From Coniella vitis (taxonomy: Eukaryota > Ascomycota > Sordariomycetes > Diaporthales > Schizoparmaceae): a DNA stretch of 58,108 bases. Within the stretch, counting starts at the first letter, position 1, and the number at the start of each line of letters is the position of its first letter. The notes beneath the pieces are model-generated. The model saw nothing but the letters and a program-made list of their open reading frames with translations, did not search any database and had not been told where the DNA came from. The position numbers and the translations under genes were made by a program. The stretch spans positions 1 through 58,108 of the forward strand of contig WUJK01000020.1 of assembly GCA_011317545.1 (NCBI GenBank). Reading direction: 5' to 3'. Shown here piece by piece: positions 23,721-34,570 of this stretch.

Positions 23721-25867
23721 TCGCTTATTATCCCTTATAGGCGATCCTTACCTTTTAGGTTTTACTATTCTTACTATACTCTAAGGGCTGCTATCTATAC
23801 TAGGTTCTTAGCTTATTATATTCCGTATTATATATATACTGCGGCTTATTGCTATAGGCGCGCTTAATTTTCTTCTTCGGTATACGGAGTTTATACTCCG
23901 GGCTAATTATCCTTAAGGTTATAGTAGGTACGCGCTTTATCCGCTAGGTATTCTACGTAGTCGGCGCGCTTATAGAAGCTATAGTACGTAGGTTCTGCGT
24001 ATACGGGCTTTACGAGCTTTTCCCTTTATTTCTATTCGCGTATTCTATACTAGTCGAGCGCTTTTTCTTACGCGTAAGGTGCATACTGGGGTATCGTATA
24101 TTAGTACCATTTTACTTATCGCGTAGTATATTCGTAGGGGGTATTATATAGGAGGCTAATGCTAGCGTAGTTTCCCCTTATTCTGAGTACTTTATAATAG
24201 TCGCTGTTATTATTATCGTGGGCGGTAATGCTATGCCCTATCTCGCGCGTAGGGAACTATTCGTTAGTTACCTTATATTTAAAGTATTATCTGCAATTAT
24301 ATATAATGCAGGTAAACTATACGATCTGGTGGTATTTTTCGTAGAGGTAATTAATTCGCGCGTCTTCCTATACGAGGGGGGTTTCGTCTTAATAAGTTAT
24401 TATCCTAAATAATTCTCTAAGTATAATGCCGTAGATAAGGTAGTATACGTCTCCTTTATCGGTATCTTTATCTATAAAGCTTTCTAGTTCTAAGCTCGTT
24501 TCTTCGTTAATAGTTTAGGTGCTAGTACTCTAACCGATGCTAAGCGTTTCCTATTATTCCGTAATTTCCGTAATATTGCTTTATAAAATATCCGTCGGGA
24601 GGGGCATCCTCTAGGTAACTGCAATTTATCGTTCTTTACGAGGTTTCTAAGGGAACTATCCTAAGCCTTGCTTTACCGAGAGGTGCATTATATAATTATC
24701 CTTATAATAGAAGGTCTAGTTAAGGAGTCTATAATCGGAGTCGTCCGACGCTTACTCTGGAAGCTAGTTTTAGCTGGGAGTGGAGTCCGTAGTCTCGCGT
24801 GTTATAATATTGGCTTATCGTCCTTCGGGGACTTTCTTGAATTCTCTAGGTTTCTTGGGTTATCGGCACTCTCGTGCGAAGTAGCCTGTCTTACTATAGT
24901 TGAAGCATTCCTTACTTATAGGTTTACGTTAAGCTACGTCGAGCTCTATAGGTCCTACGTATATAGTGCCGCTAACTGCCGTACCTTATTGCTAGAAGCT
25001 ACGGTTGGTTATCTATTAAATCCGCCGTCCTATATTAGCGTAATTCCTCTATATAGTATAGCTTCCTCCTTTCTTGCTTTTCTCTATATATCTTTCGTAG
25101 AGACGGTTATCGATACGGATAGCGTTATTACTGAATATTATAAAGTCTTCGGGCTAATCCTACTTAGAGATTTCGTCCTTAACCTTATCCTTAAGTCCTC
25201 TATAGTAGTATTCTATAAGGTTCTTATCTTCCTAAGGGAGGTATATTAAGAGTTGCTTAAAGCGAACCGTATAGGTTAAAGCAGACTTATTCTATTTAAG
25301 TTCTATAAGTTGCTACGCTATAGTCTGTTCTTCGTTAGGGTCGCTAAATATTTCCTTAAGGATACGTTCGAATCCTACGAATAAATCGAATATATTCTTA
25401 GTAGTTATCTTGCGTTAATCGAGGTTGCCTAGGTGTTTAATATGGTTACGAAGTAAGGGTTTGTACTAGATAAGTATATCCTTTTCGAGTCGTATTCCGG
25501 CTAGGATAACTTTATCGGGTTCGGTAGTGAATTATACTGCGTTATATAGGAAGTACGCCTTATAATGGGTAAGGAACCCTTAGAGCGTCTTCTAGTTACC
25601 GTTATATATAGTAGGTTTATCTATCTTATAGCCGTTACCGGTATTCTAAATAATAGGCGCTAGGGGTATAGCGGCCGTAGCTTAGTATTATTCGAGCTGC
25701 TAAGCCTACCGATAGATAGTACGATTCTACTGCTCCTAAGCCTATCGGAGTATAGCGAATTACTAAGTAAGTTTAATTAATTAGCGTATTATATCTTCCT
25801 AAGTTACGACCTAGCGACGTCCTTCGCCTAAGGTAGACGGGGTAGGAGTTTAAGGAGCTATTACTAT
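23690..25867 (-). pseudogene. E8 gag
   Basis: It starts at the position equivalent to E2 4503. The zinc knuckle at 24866-24907 keeps its first and last Cys, while the second Cys and the His are Tyr. The distal half is the acidic and Tyr-rich extension before protease. Gag and pol frames are offset by -1 as in E2 and E9. The long hydrophobic frames on the opposite strand at 24218-24412 and 24668-25249 are shadows of this gene. Confidence 0.82.
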
Positions 25868-25922
25868 ACTTAATATTGCCTAAGAGGTATACGTAGACCT
25901 TCCTAAATAAGAGTTATGAAAA

Positions 25923-26378
25923 TGTAATAATCCTTGCCTGAATCCCGGATTCTGGAAGTACCTATAAATTATATATTAGCAGGTAGGGAAGTATTACCTT
26001 TAAGTCTTCGTACGTTGTCGAGCAATATTAAGTATTACAAGTGATTAAGAGGGATTACCCTATTATATAAAATAATACTTAGATTTACAACTGAAGACTA
26101 TAAGGAAAACTATCTAATAGCTAGGAAATCCATCGTCCTTATATCCTTCCGTTATTCTATTTATTAATGCGTAGCCCATCTAAGCCTATTAATGCCTATA
26201 GTTGCCTATTGACTATTCGATAGGCAATAGTGATCTCTTATGGGCTCTACCCTAACCCTAATTATATTATCCGTGTTCTTTACGTAAGAGATCCCCATCG
26301 GTCCGTTGAGGTTCCGATTTGCTGGCATATGGTTGCGCTGGCCTGTTCCTGTGACCTGCATGTTCATGGGTTATAATA
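25923..26378 (-). repeat. Family A1 LTR (456 bp), 5' LTR of E8
   Basis: It begins tgtaataatcc next to the E8 leader and ends ggttataata at the TSD. Its outer hundred bases keep most TG/CA dinucleotides. The telomere-type motif is at 26249-26261. Confidence 0.93.
26249..26261 (-). promoter_or_regulatory. Double telomere-type motif (TTAGGGTTAGGG class) in family A LTR
   Basis: ACCCTAACCCTAA on the plus strand is also found at 19135-19147, 13938-13950 (A2) and 16459-16471 (A3). In plus-strand copies it appears in the other orientation, for example at 41055-41067. It is kept while the surrounding LTR centre diverges between subfamilies. (TTAGGG)2 sites are known targets of Myb/telobox factors such as Tbf1 in fungi; that such a factor acts here is inference. 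Confidence 0.5.
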
Positions 26379-26383
26379 TAAAG
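26379..26383. repeat. Target-site duplication of E8, right copy (TAAAG)
   Basis: It is identical to 18804-18808 and confirms E8 as one integration event into the E6 3' region. Confidence 0.9.
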
Positions 26384-26439
26384 CCCTTATAAGTTATACG
26401 AAACTAACCCTTATAATAATAAGGTAAGTATTACGCTTT

Positions 26440-27490
26440 CCCTATTCGTCCTCTACTTATATTTAGCTCTATTAATAGTATAAACGTTATTATTCGCTCT
26501 AAGTAAGCTAGTATAACTCCTACCGCTATACCTACCGCTACCGCCCCCGCCGTTATTATAAGCTTTATAGCTACTCCTATAGTAATAATACCTATAGCTA
26601 TAGCTATAGCTATTCCTATCGCGCCTATTATTATTCCTATCGCTATTATCCTTACCCCTACCGCTACCTAGCTCGATAAGGCCGTTAATAAGCTTATTTA
26701 GAGCGTTATCGCTACTAACCCGTAGCTCTAACCTTATATTACCCTCCCTAAGGGTATTAAGGATAAGTAATACCTACCCTATATTATAAGGGCTTCTAAA
26801 AACCCCCTCTCCCTTTACCTTTATAGTATTAGTAAGTAATACTTACCCTATTTCTTCGTAGCTTATTAACTATTATAACCGATATCTATTATTTCCCCTA
26901 TAGGATAAATAAGAAGGGTAAGAACTCCGGCTATTCCTATACCCCCCTTTATTAGATTAATAAGATATATACCGCTATTATTATTATAATTAACTATTCC
27001 CTCGCCTATAATATTTCCGACCCTAATATATATTACTCCTTCCCTACTTATACCTCCCCGTACTTATATACTCTAAATACTCTCCGCCCCTAAGCCCTTA
27101 CCGCTCTCGCTATACGTTATACTTATAATTACTTATCTAAGTTAGATAAGATTTAAGCTAGCTATAAAAAGGTCCGGTTATTAAATAATAAGTATACTTA
27201 TAGTATATATACCCCTTATTCCTTCCCTATTCGTATTATACTAACTTTATACTAGTATTATAGCTATAAGCTTATATACCGCTAGGTAATAGTATTAGAG
27301 GATATTACCGACCTATTAGTAAAGCTTATAAAGGGGGGTAGTAAGGGTAAGGGCTTAGTTAGTATTAAAATAAAGCATAGCGTTAATAATAACCCTTATT
27401 CTAGTAAAACTAAGGAGAGTAATTCTAATAATAAGGAGGAGGTAAGCAAGGATAAGTAGGTAGCTATATTAGCGCGCGTTTTATATATAG
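26440..27490 (+). pseudogene. Opposite-strand frame(s) in the 3' region of family B element E6
   Basis: Read against E6, plus-strand frames run for about 1 kb with only RIP-type TAA/TAG stops. Up to about 26880 the most open frame is Ala/Pro/Thr/Ile-rich. From there to 27490 another frame gives a more protein-like sequence, including SKLDKI, KKVRLL and near the end VIVLEDITDLLVKLIKGGSKGKG followed by a Ser/Asn/Lys-rich tail. A frameshift or lost intron may join them. The product is not recognised. Its position between pol and 3' LTR mirrors the antisense frame of family A. Some openness may be chance in AT-rich DNA. Confidence 0.4.
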
Positions 27491-27499
27491 TTTTCTTTT

Positions 27500-30400
27500 T
27501 ATTTATAATATTTAATTTCCCTACTCCTCTTCTCTATACCTTTAGGCTATTATAATTTATAACGCTACCGTAGTATTATTCGAACTCCTTAAGAGTAACT
27601 ATATCTTTAAATTCGGATAACGGCTATTAATCTAGCTAATCCTATCCGACCTATTTAACTAGGACTTTATATTATAGCGTTCCGTCCGTTTTCGTACGGC
27701 CTTTACGCAGCTTATTATATACTCTAATAATACTTTCTACCTAATACTCGGGTTCCTTTCCCTCTTTAACTATAATAGGGTTAGGCCGGTATTCTCTCTA
27801 TACCTATAACGGGAGCGGGTCTTATATAGCTCGAATTAGGAGATCTATATAGAAATAAGGGTAAATACCCGGCGGAATATCTAATTCTATTATATAAAGG
27901 CTAATAATATACGTTATAATATACTTCTCGTATAGCTAGGCTAACTTCTTTAAAAGGCGGTCGGTAGTAATATTTTATAAGGAGAGCTAAACCTTATCGC
28001 CCTTAATAAGCCGCTTTATAACTATTTATAACTTATTCGTAGATTCTTCTATTCGTTACTATATAATTATTATTACGGCTTAAGCGAAAGTAGTTATATC
28101 TTTAAGCCGTTAAACGAAGTTCTCGGCTTAAACTTTAGGCGCTTATGCTAATAATATACTATACTCTACCTATTCGATTAGATTTATATAATAACTATAT
28201 AGGATAAAGAATAGGCTAAGGCTAATTATACTAATATCTTTATTATTAATAGCTAGTTAAGCGCCGGGTAGGAGTATCGGCTAATCTAATTATATATATA
28301 TAACGAACGCTTAGAGGTAATCTATAACCTCTTAGTTTACCTTTTTTATAGCTTTATCCGTTTATAGGTAGAAAGCGGTATTTAGGCGCTACTCTATCTT
28401 TATAAGCTTATATAATCGGCGTTAAAACCCTCTTACCTAGTTCGAGCCTTAGTTACTAATTATTACCTTAGGGAAACTATAAAACCGCTAGTAATAGTAT
28501 AGGAACCGCTCTATATATACTTCCGCGCTTATACTATATATAACTTTAAGTATAATAGCTTTCGTTAATCGGTTTATAATTACTATTAAGTAAGCCTCTC
28601 TTATATCGTCCTTATAGGGGAGGTTAATTATAAAGTCTACGGATAACTCGCTCTATACCCGCTTAGGTACTAATAGGGGCTTAAGAAGGCCCTTCCTCTA
28701 ATATCTCTATACCGTCTTATATTTATAAACGTTATAATTTTATATAAACCGCCGAATACTACGGTATATACCTAGCTAGAAATAGCCCCTTATTATTATC
28801 GTAATAATAATATCCCTCCCTAGGTAGTTAGATAGGGTGGAATTATAGATATTCTATATTAGTTTAGTATATAGGGGTTCCTAATCCGGTAATTAGAGCT
28901 ATTCGTAGAACCTAAATAATCCTTTCTTATCGATCGAATACTTTATTATAAATACCTTAATAAGCTTACCTTCGGATATTTATAGGTAAGGGGGAAAAGA
29001 GCGTTTACCCCTATAGATTATACTTATAAGCTAGGAGTATACCTTATTATATAAGGTAGTATTATTCTATAAGCGTTAGAGCTCCTCTTATATAAAAACC
29101 TTACTACCTATTAATAATAGCTTATTATATACTATAACTTAGTTTATCTCTATCGATAGTAAAAGCTAGATTTACCTATTAACAAAGCGTTTATTAGATA
29201 TATTATATAATATATCCTACTCCCTCCTTAAGAGGGCGTTTAAACGTTTACTAACTACTCCTATATAGTAGATTAAATAATATCGAAAATAAGCTATTAT
29301 CTCGGATTAGTAGACCTACCTTTCGGTAAAACGCTATAATATTATAAAATATTCGAGGTTCTTATAATCCGAGTAAATTATAAATAATAATATAATACCC
29401 CTAAGCTTTATATCCTATACTCTTAAGTAATTAATAATAGCTAGTAATTCCTTATCGTAGATCTTATAGTTATATTCTATAGGGCTTAAATAGCGTAAAT
29501 AGTATACTACCGGGCGGAGGATACCGTACTTATCCCTTTAAGAGAGGTAGCCGCTTAACGAATAGCTAGAATAATCCGCCTTTAATATTATCTCCTTATC
29601 CGGATCCTATTAGGTAAATATAGGCTTACTAATAAAGAGATATTTTAGCTATTCGAATATAGCTTCTTCTTACTCCTCGAACCTAAATAAAACCCCCTTC
29701 TTAGTTAAAGCTAAGAGGGGCCCTATAATTTCGGAATAATTAGTAATAAACTAATAATAGAAGTTTATAAATCCTAGGAAGCTATAGACTCCCTTAACCG
29801 TTTTCGGAGCCTTTTAATCGTATATAGCGTATACCTTTTCGGGGTTTATATAAATCCTTACCCCCGCTTCGATAATAAAGCTTAGATACTTCGTCTCGAT
29901 TATACCGAATTTATACTTAGTAATATCTAAATTTAAACCTATTACTTTAAAAGTATATAATATTAGCTTTATCTTTACTTAATAATCTTTAGCTATACCG
30001 TCGGTATATATTAAAATATTATCGATATAAGCTAAATAGAAGATATCTAGGTAAGGGCGTAGAGCGTTCTTAATATAGCGCTAGAATATCGCGGGAGCGC
30101 TTATAAGTCCGAACGGGGTTATTAGCTATTTAAAGAGGCCGTACCTTATATAAAAGGCAGTCTTCTACTTATCTCCTTCCTTAATATAAAGCTTATAAAA
30201 CGCTATTTATATATTAAGCTTAATAAAATATTTAGCGTTTATAATATTAGATAAGGTCTCTTTAATAAGGGGGAGCGGGTAGTAATCGGCTTTCGAAATA
30301 GCGTTAAATATATAGTAATCTATATAAAAATAGAGGCTACCCCCTAGTTTCTTAATAAAGATTATAGGAGCTCCTACTAAGGAGCTATTAGCTCTAATAT

Positions 30401-31160
30401 AGCTTATATCGAGTAGTTCGGTAAGAGTTTTCCTTAATACGATAAGTTCTTTTCTAGATATCCTATATAACGGGCCTTATAGGGCGTTTATAATAGACCT
30501 ATCTACCTTCTTATATAGCCGAATCTTATAATCCGCTCCCTCTTTATATAGCGGTAATACGGAAGCTATATCCTTATTAAAGAGGTTCCGGAATTCGTAA
30601 TATTCTAAGGGGAGTTTCTCGTTAACCGAGGATTCTACTTTCGGTAATAAGGCCTTAGTAATATCGGCTATTATAATACTAAAGAACGCTATTTAAGCGG
30701 TATTTAAGCGTTTTATATACCGAACTTTGCTCTAAATAATAAGGGTATTAACGGATATATAGTTAAAGTTCTTAGGGCTATATCCTTATTCCTAAACCTC
30801 TAGTCCGTTTACTTATCCGATGCTTAAGCGGTGCTTATAAGCTATATATATTACCCTCTCTCTTTCTACCTAAGGTTTTCCTAAAATAAGGTTATACTAA
30901 AGGCGGGGGATTATATAGGCCTAAATATAATATAAATACCCGTCTAGGTCTATATTAAGGTAGGTTATATAATAGATAACGGGCTATTTATACGATATTC
31001 TCTCCCTTAACGATTAATAAAGGGTCCTAGGCGGGATAGGTATATACGGAAGTTTTAACTTATATATAAGCGTTTCGCTTATAATAGAATAATAGTTATA
31101 GTTAGAATTAATAAGTATTAGGATAAATAGAGTTAAATTATAGAATAAGTTTATTATAAA
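27500..31160 (-). pseudogene. E6 pol remnant: protease, RT, RNase H, integrase-chromodomain
   Basis: Minus-strand reading gives a protease active-site region near 31090-31140, where LIDSG has decayed to L-I-N-S-N. The protease end I-L-G-K-P lies near 30880. The RT box reads Y-I-D-N-I-L-I-Y near 30005-30040, with the catalytic Asp lost. RNase H lies at about 29400-29650 and integrase at about 27800-28900. A chromodomain is clear at about 27540-27770 (E-Y-x-V-E-S-I-I ... Y-K-V-L-V-K, then D-x-L-D and LSEFKD). It is a chromovirus distinct from family A and is inactivated by RIP. Confidence 0.8.
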
Positions 31161-32340
31161 ATAGTTTCTATTTATTTAATACTTTACTTCTTATAAGCTA
31201 AAGTCGAAACCTATAAGCTTCTATATATAACTTTATATAAGAATAGCTAGTTTTCCTCCTATTCCTCGGTAATATTATTAAGGTCGATAAAGTTAATATC
31301 GGCGATATTAATTTCTATCTCCTATATAGCTCCTAAGCTAATAAGCGGGCGTATAGATAAGAAGGGGTAATAAGCGATTCTATAATTCGAATATCTATAC
31401 CTATAATAAAGTCCTTACTCTTTCTTATACCTAATCTCCGCTTAATTAACCTACCTTATATACTATTTATTAGCTTATAAAGCGTTAATACTAGTTATAA
31501 TTATATCCCTATCGGGATCCGTATAAGGGTTTTACGGTTTCTATCTATTTCCTCCCGCTTATTAGATTATTCTAAAATACTATATTATAGCTCCGGATAA
31601 GTAGCTTAAGGGTAAAGTATAGCTATTATATTAGATAATAATATAGCTTTCTAGCTTAGCCGAGATATAGAATACTTTCTTTACCTAATCGCTATATATC
31701 GACGGTATTTCTATACTAATAAGCTATATATATAATACGCTATTAATAGCGCCCTCTAAGTATATTAACTTAGCTAAATCCGGCTATTTTATACCGCTAG
31801 AGTCTATTAATAACTTCTCCTATTAGGAGAAGAAGTTAGGGAAGGGTTAGCTTTTCTTCTAAATAAAGCTCCGGAGCCTTTAAGAAGTAGTAATAATATA
31901 ATTCTCGTTATAATATCGGTAGCGGAGCTATTATAGGAATAAAAAGGGTTTTTAGAGGCTATACTCTCCTCCTACGATATAATAGCTCCTCGCTATAACC
32001 TTTACGTTTCCCTTTAGGTATTTATAGATTTCTTAGAATTTATCTATATAATTCCCGATAAAATAAGTATCTCGGACGAGTTTATACCTTATAATATACT
32101 CCTAAGCTAGGAATTAAGTATATATACCCTTAAAATTCGCTAGCTAAGAAAGGGGCTTACGTTTAGGTACGATTATACTCTTTAGGGCCTTATCTATATC
32201 GATATCGGCGTCTTTTATATCTTAGGAGATAAGGGTATAGGTATCTTCTAGTTCGTTAGGTATCGGGTTAGGATATTCGGCCGCTAGATTACTAATACTT
32301 ACTAATAGCTCCTATAATAATAGGCTATAGGATTATTCGA
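31160..32340 (-). pseudogene. E6 gag remnant
   Basis: It lies between the primer-binding site and protease, colinear with E7. It is strongly RIPed and no zinc knuckle could be read with confidence. It is assigned by position and by its match to E7. Confidence 0.6.
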
Positions 32341-32361
32341 TTTATATAAGTTATATTATAA

Positions 32362-32370
32362 GCGCTTCCA
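32362..32370 (-). other. Primer-binding site of E6
   Basis: On the minus strand TGGAAGCGC starts at the inner edge of the 5' LTR, the usual place and first bases of a tRNA primer-binding site. E7 has the RIPed equivalent at 18101-18109. Confidence 0.6.
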
Positions 32371-32952
32371 GGTTTCGTATACTATCTTCGCGCTATTATT
32401 ATATTACTCCTTTAATAATATACCGCTACTCTTCTATTATTTAAGTAATTATTTATTATATAGTTATTATTATATTATTATTATCGTTATTCGCTTAGGT
32501 AGGGAGTTATTCGAATTGCTCGTTATAGGGGTACGATATCCTAAGGCTATACGCTAAATAAGTATATAAATACCGTTAGATATATAAGGTAGGTAGAAAA
32601 GAAGTTAGTTAAATATAAATAGGTATTAAGAGAGCGTTTATAATTTCGATCCTAATTTCTATTATTAATTAATTTAAGGAGAGAAGTAAGGGTAGTATCT
32701 ATATAGCGGCGCGAGAGCTGCTCTTAAGTAGCTCTTATATTTAGAATCTACCTATAGATAGAGTTTTCTATAGGTCTACCGTCGATATAGGTCCTATTAC
32801 CGATAGTCTTTTATATAGCTTATAAGCTACTCGGAAGATGCTCTTATCTAGCGCTTATATAATACTAGTCTCTAGACGAGAAGGGAATATGCTAACTAAG
32901 GCTTCGTACCCTAGTATACCGAAGCCGTGTATTTACCCGTAGGCCTATAATA
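32371..32952 (-). repeat. Family B LTR a (about 582 bp), 5' LTR of E6
   Basis: It matches 32953-33534 over its full length and is strongly RIPed. It joins the next LTR directly with no internal sequence between. Ends are set by the repeat comparison and may be off by one or two bases. Confidence 0.78.
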
Positions 32953-33534
32953 GTTTCGTATATTATCTTCGCGCTATTATTATACTATTTATTTAATAAT
33001 ATACCGCTACTTATCTATTATTTAAATAACTATTTATTATATAGCTATTATTATATTATTATTAACGTTATTCGCTTAGGTAGGGAGTTATCCGAATTAC
33101 TCGTTATAAAGGAACGATATCCTAAGGCTATACGCCGAATAAGTATATAAATACCGTTAAATATATAAGGTAGGTAGAAGAGAAGTTAGTTAAATATAAA
33201 CGGGTATCGAAAGAGCGTTTATAATTATAATCCTAATTTCTATTATTAACTAACTTAAGGAGAGAAGTAAGAGTAATATTTATATAGCGGCGTAAGAGCT
33301 ACTCTTAAGTAGCTCTTACGCTTAAAGATCTACCTTTAGATAGAGTTTTCTATAGGTCTATCGTCGATATAGGTGCTATTACTAATAGTCCTTTAAGCGA
33401 CTTATAAGCTGCTCGGAAGGCGCTTTCGTTCGGCGCTTATATAATGCTAGTCTCTAGACGAGAAGGGAATATACTAATTAAGGCTTCGTGCCCTGGTGTG
33501 CCGAAGCCGTGCATTTACCCGTAGGCCTGTGATA
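32953..33534 (-). repeat. Family B LTR b (582 bp), directly abutting LTR a
   Basis: It is a second copy of the family B LTR in the same orientation. Its right-hand 60 bases are nearly free of RIP (ctggtgtgccgaagccgtgc), whereas the same part of LTR a is partly converted. It marks the border of the RIPed block. Confidence 0.78.
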
Positions 33535-33540
33535 TTAGCA

Positions 33541-34276
33541 CTAGAAGTAATATTCTTTTCTAATAGAGATATATCGTCTTTCTGGATAAGGCTCGAGCTA
33601 GTAAAGTTAATTATAATATAAATATTAAGCTAGCTATTACTACGCCCTTAAGCGGCAATCTTGAAATAATTACTAATAGAGGCAAGCTACCTACGCTATA
33701 GAATATCGTTTACTACTCTCGATAGATTCTTATCGTAGATAAGTCTAATCCCCGTAGTAATAACGAATACGCTATAATCCCAGCTATTTATCTATTATAT
33801 ATAAGGGCGCACCTTTAGATTCTAGCTGCCCTTATATTATTGGGAAAATATCGCCTCTATAGTATAAGCATATAAAATAACCTTAATCTTCGCTCGCGCC
33901 TTTATCTTAGCAACTTTTAATATCTTATCTAAAGCTAGCAGAGAGTTATAGAGCTTTAGCTCTTATATTGCAATATCGGCTTCGATTAAGACCTAATATT
34001 CTCCCTCTTTTGCTGAGCTATCTAAGTTACTAAGATATAGAGGTAAAAGCATAACCTTTACACTTTGCTAGTAAAGTAGTAGCGCAGCCTTGCTTACGCT
34101 GCTCCTACTCGATAATAGAGCTAACGAGTTAACTATACGCTATTCTGGCCGGTAATTCACAGCCCACTTAAGCAGGAACAAGATATCTTCTAAATATCTT
34201 ATACTATCGCCAAATTCAATAAGTGGTAATCCCAGAATTTTGGTGGGGCTTAAAGCTCGTAGAGGCTTGATCGGGA
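33541..34276 (-). pseudogene. Unidentified degraded coding sequence next to LTR b
   Basis: A minus-strand frame of about 240 codons reads without frameshift from the P450 junction at about 34276 to the LTR border. It is broken only by TAA/TAG codons where Gln or Trp would fit. Near its start are ILGLPLIEFGDSIRYLEDILF and WAVNYRPE; further on come VLIEADIAI, KIKARAKIKV and GLDLSTIRIY. The last third is hydrophobic. CpA/TpG loss grows toward the LTR, and the right end is almost unmutated. I do not recognise the family; it could be a host gene C-terminus or another mobile element. Both ends look truncated. Confidence 0.5.
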
Positions 34277-34500
34277 ATGCGGGCCTTGCAGGAAAGGTTG
34301 CGGGCCGAGATATCGGACATGCTCGACGGACGCTTGCCCAGGTACGAAGACGTTAAGAACACGAAGTACCTTAACTGGGTCATCAAGGAGTCGCTCCGGC
34401 TGTATCCGCCCGTGCCCCAGAACCTGCGTGTGGCTAACAAAGACACGATTCTCCCCGTGGCGGCGGTCCGGACGGACGCTTTCCAGTATTATGTTGCTTT
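34277..34500 (+). pseudogene. Cytochrome P450 fragment (K-helix region, CYP52-like)
   Basis: About 58 codons read RAEISDMLDG, then YEDVKNTKYLNWV, then ESLRLYPPVP and RVANKDTILP. This includes the K-helix E-x-x-R at 34388-34399. Just after ILP, near 34455, the expected RGGGPDG sequence continues in another frame, so a one-base deletion is likely. The I-helix, PERF and haem-binding Cys regions are absent. A full fungal P450 is about 500 residues, so this is a small dead fragment. The spacing and sequence recall fungal CYP52-type alkane/fatty acid hydroxylases, which is recognition from memory only. It is not RIPed. Confidence 0.75.
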
Positions 34501-34570
34501 GCACTTTGGTCTCTCCAATTTCTTTCTCTTGATGTTGCGTCCTTATAAGCACTCGGGACCTTATTCATGA

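Larger units (their letters stand above)
18809..26378 (-). mobile_element. Family A1 chromovirus E8, complete and the least RIP-mutated copy (7570 bp)
   Basis: Two 456-bp LTRs (18809-19264 and 25923-26378) and a perfect 5-bp TSD (TAAAG) delimit it. The minus-strand order is 5' LTR, gag, protease, RT, RNase H, integrase, tRNA-like tract, antisense frame, polypurine tract, 3' LTR. It keeps many TG/CA dinucleotides that the other copies have lost, including DSG and YLDD codons, so it is probably the youngest insertion in the stack. Stops still break gag and pol, so it is not autonomous. Confidence 0.95.
18110..32952 (-). mobile_element. Family B chromovirus copy E6, interrupted by E8
   Basis: Without E8 and one TSD the element is about 7.27 kb. 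From right to left it has a 5' LTR (about 32371-32952), a TGG-type primer-binding site (32362-32370), gag, protease, RT, RNase H, integrase with chromodomain, a 3' region with an opposite-strand frame, a polypurine tract and the truncated 3' LTR. The two parts of its 3' region, 18455-18808 and 26384-27490, become continuous when E8 is removed. It is heavily RIPed. Confidence 0.7.

Noticed and set aside
24668..25249. 193-codon plus-strand open frame inside E8
   Set aside because: It lies opposite the gag zinc-knuckle region; it is a shadow frame made open by the same codon effect.
34216..34552. Two minus-strand open frames over the P450 fragment
   Set aside because: The plus strand encodes recognisable P450 K-helix sequence; the others are shadows.
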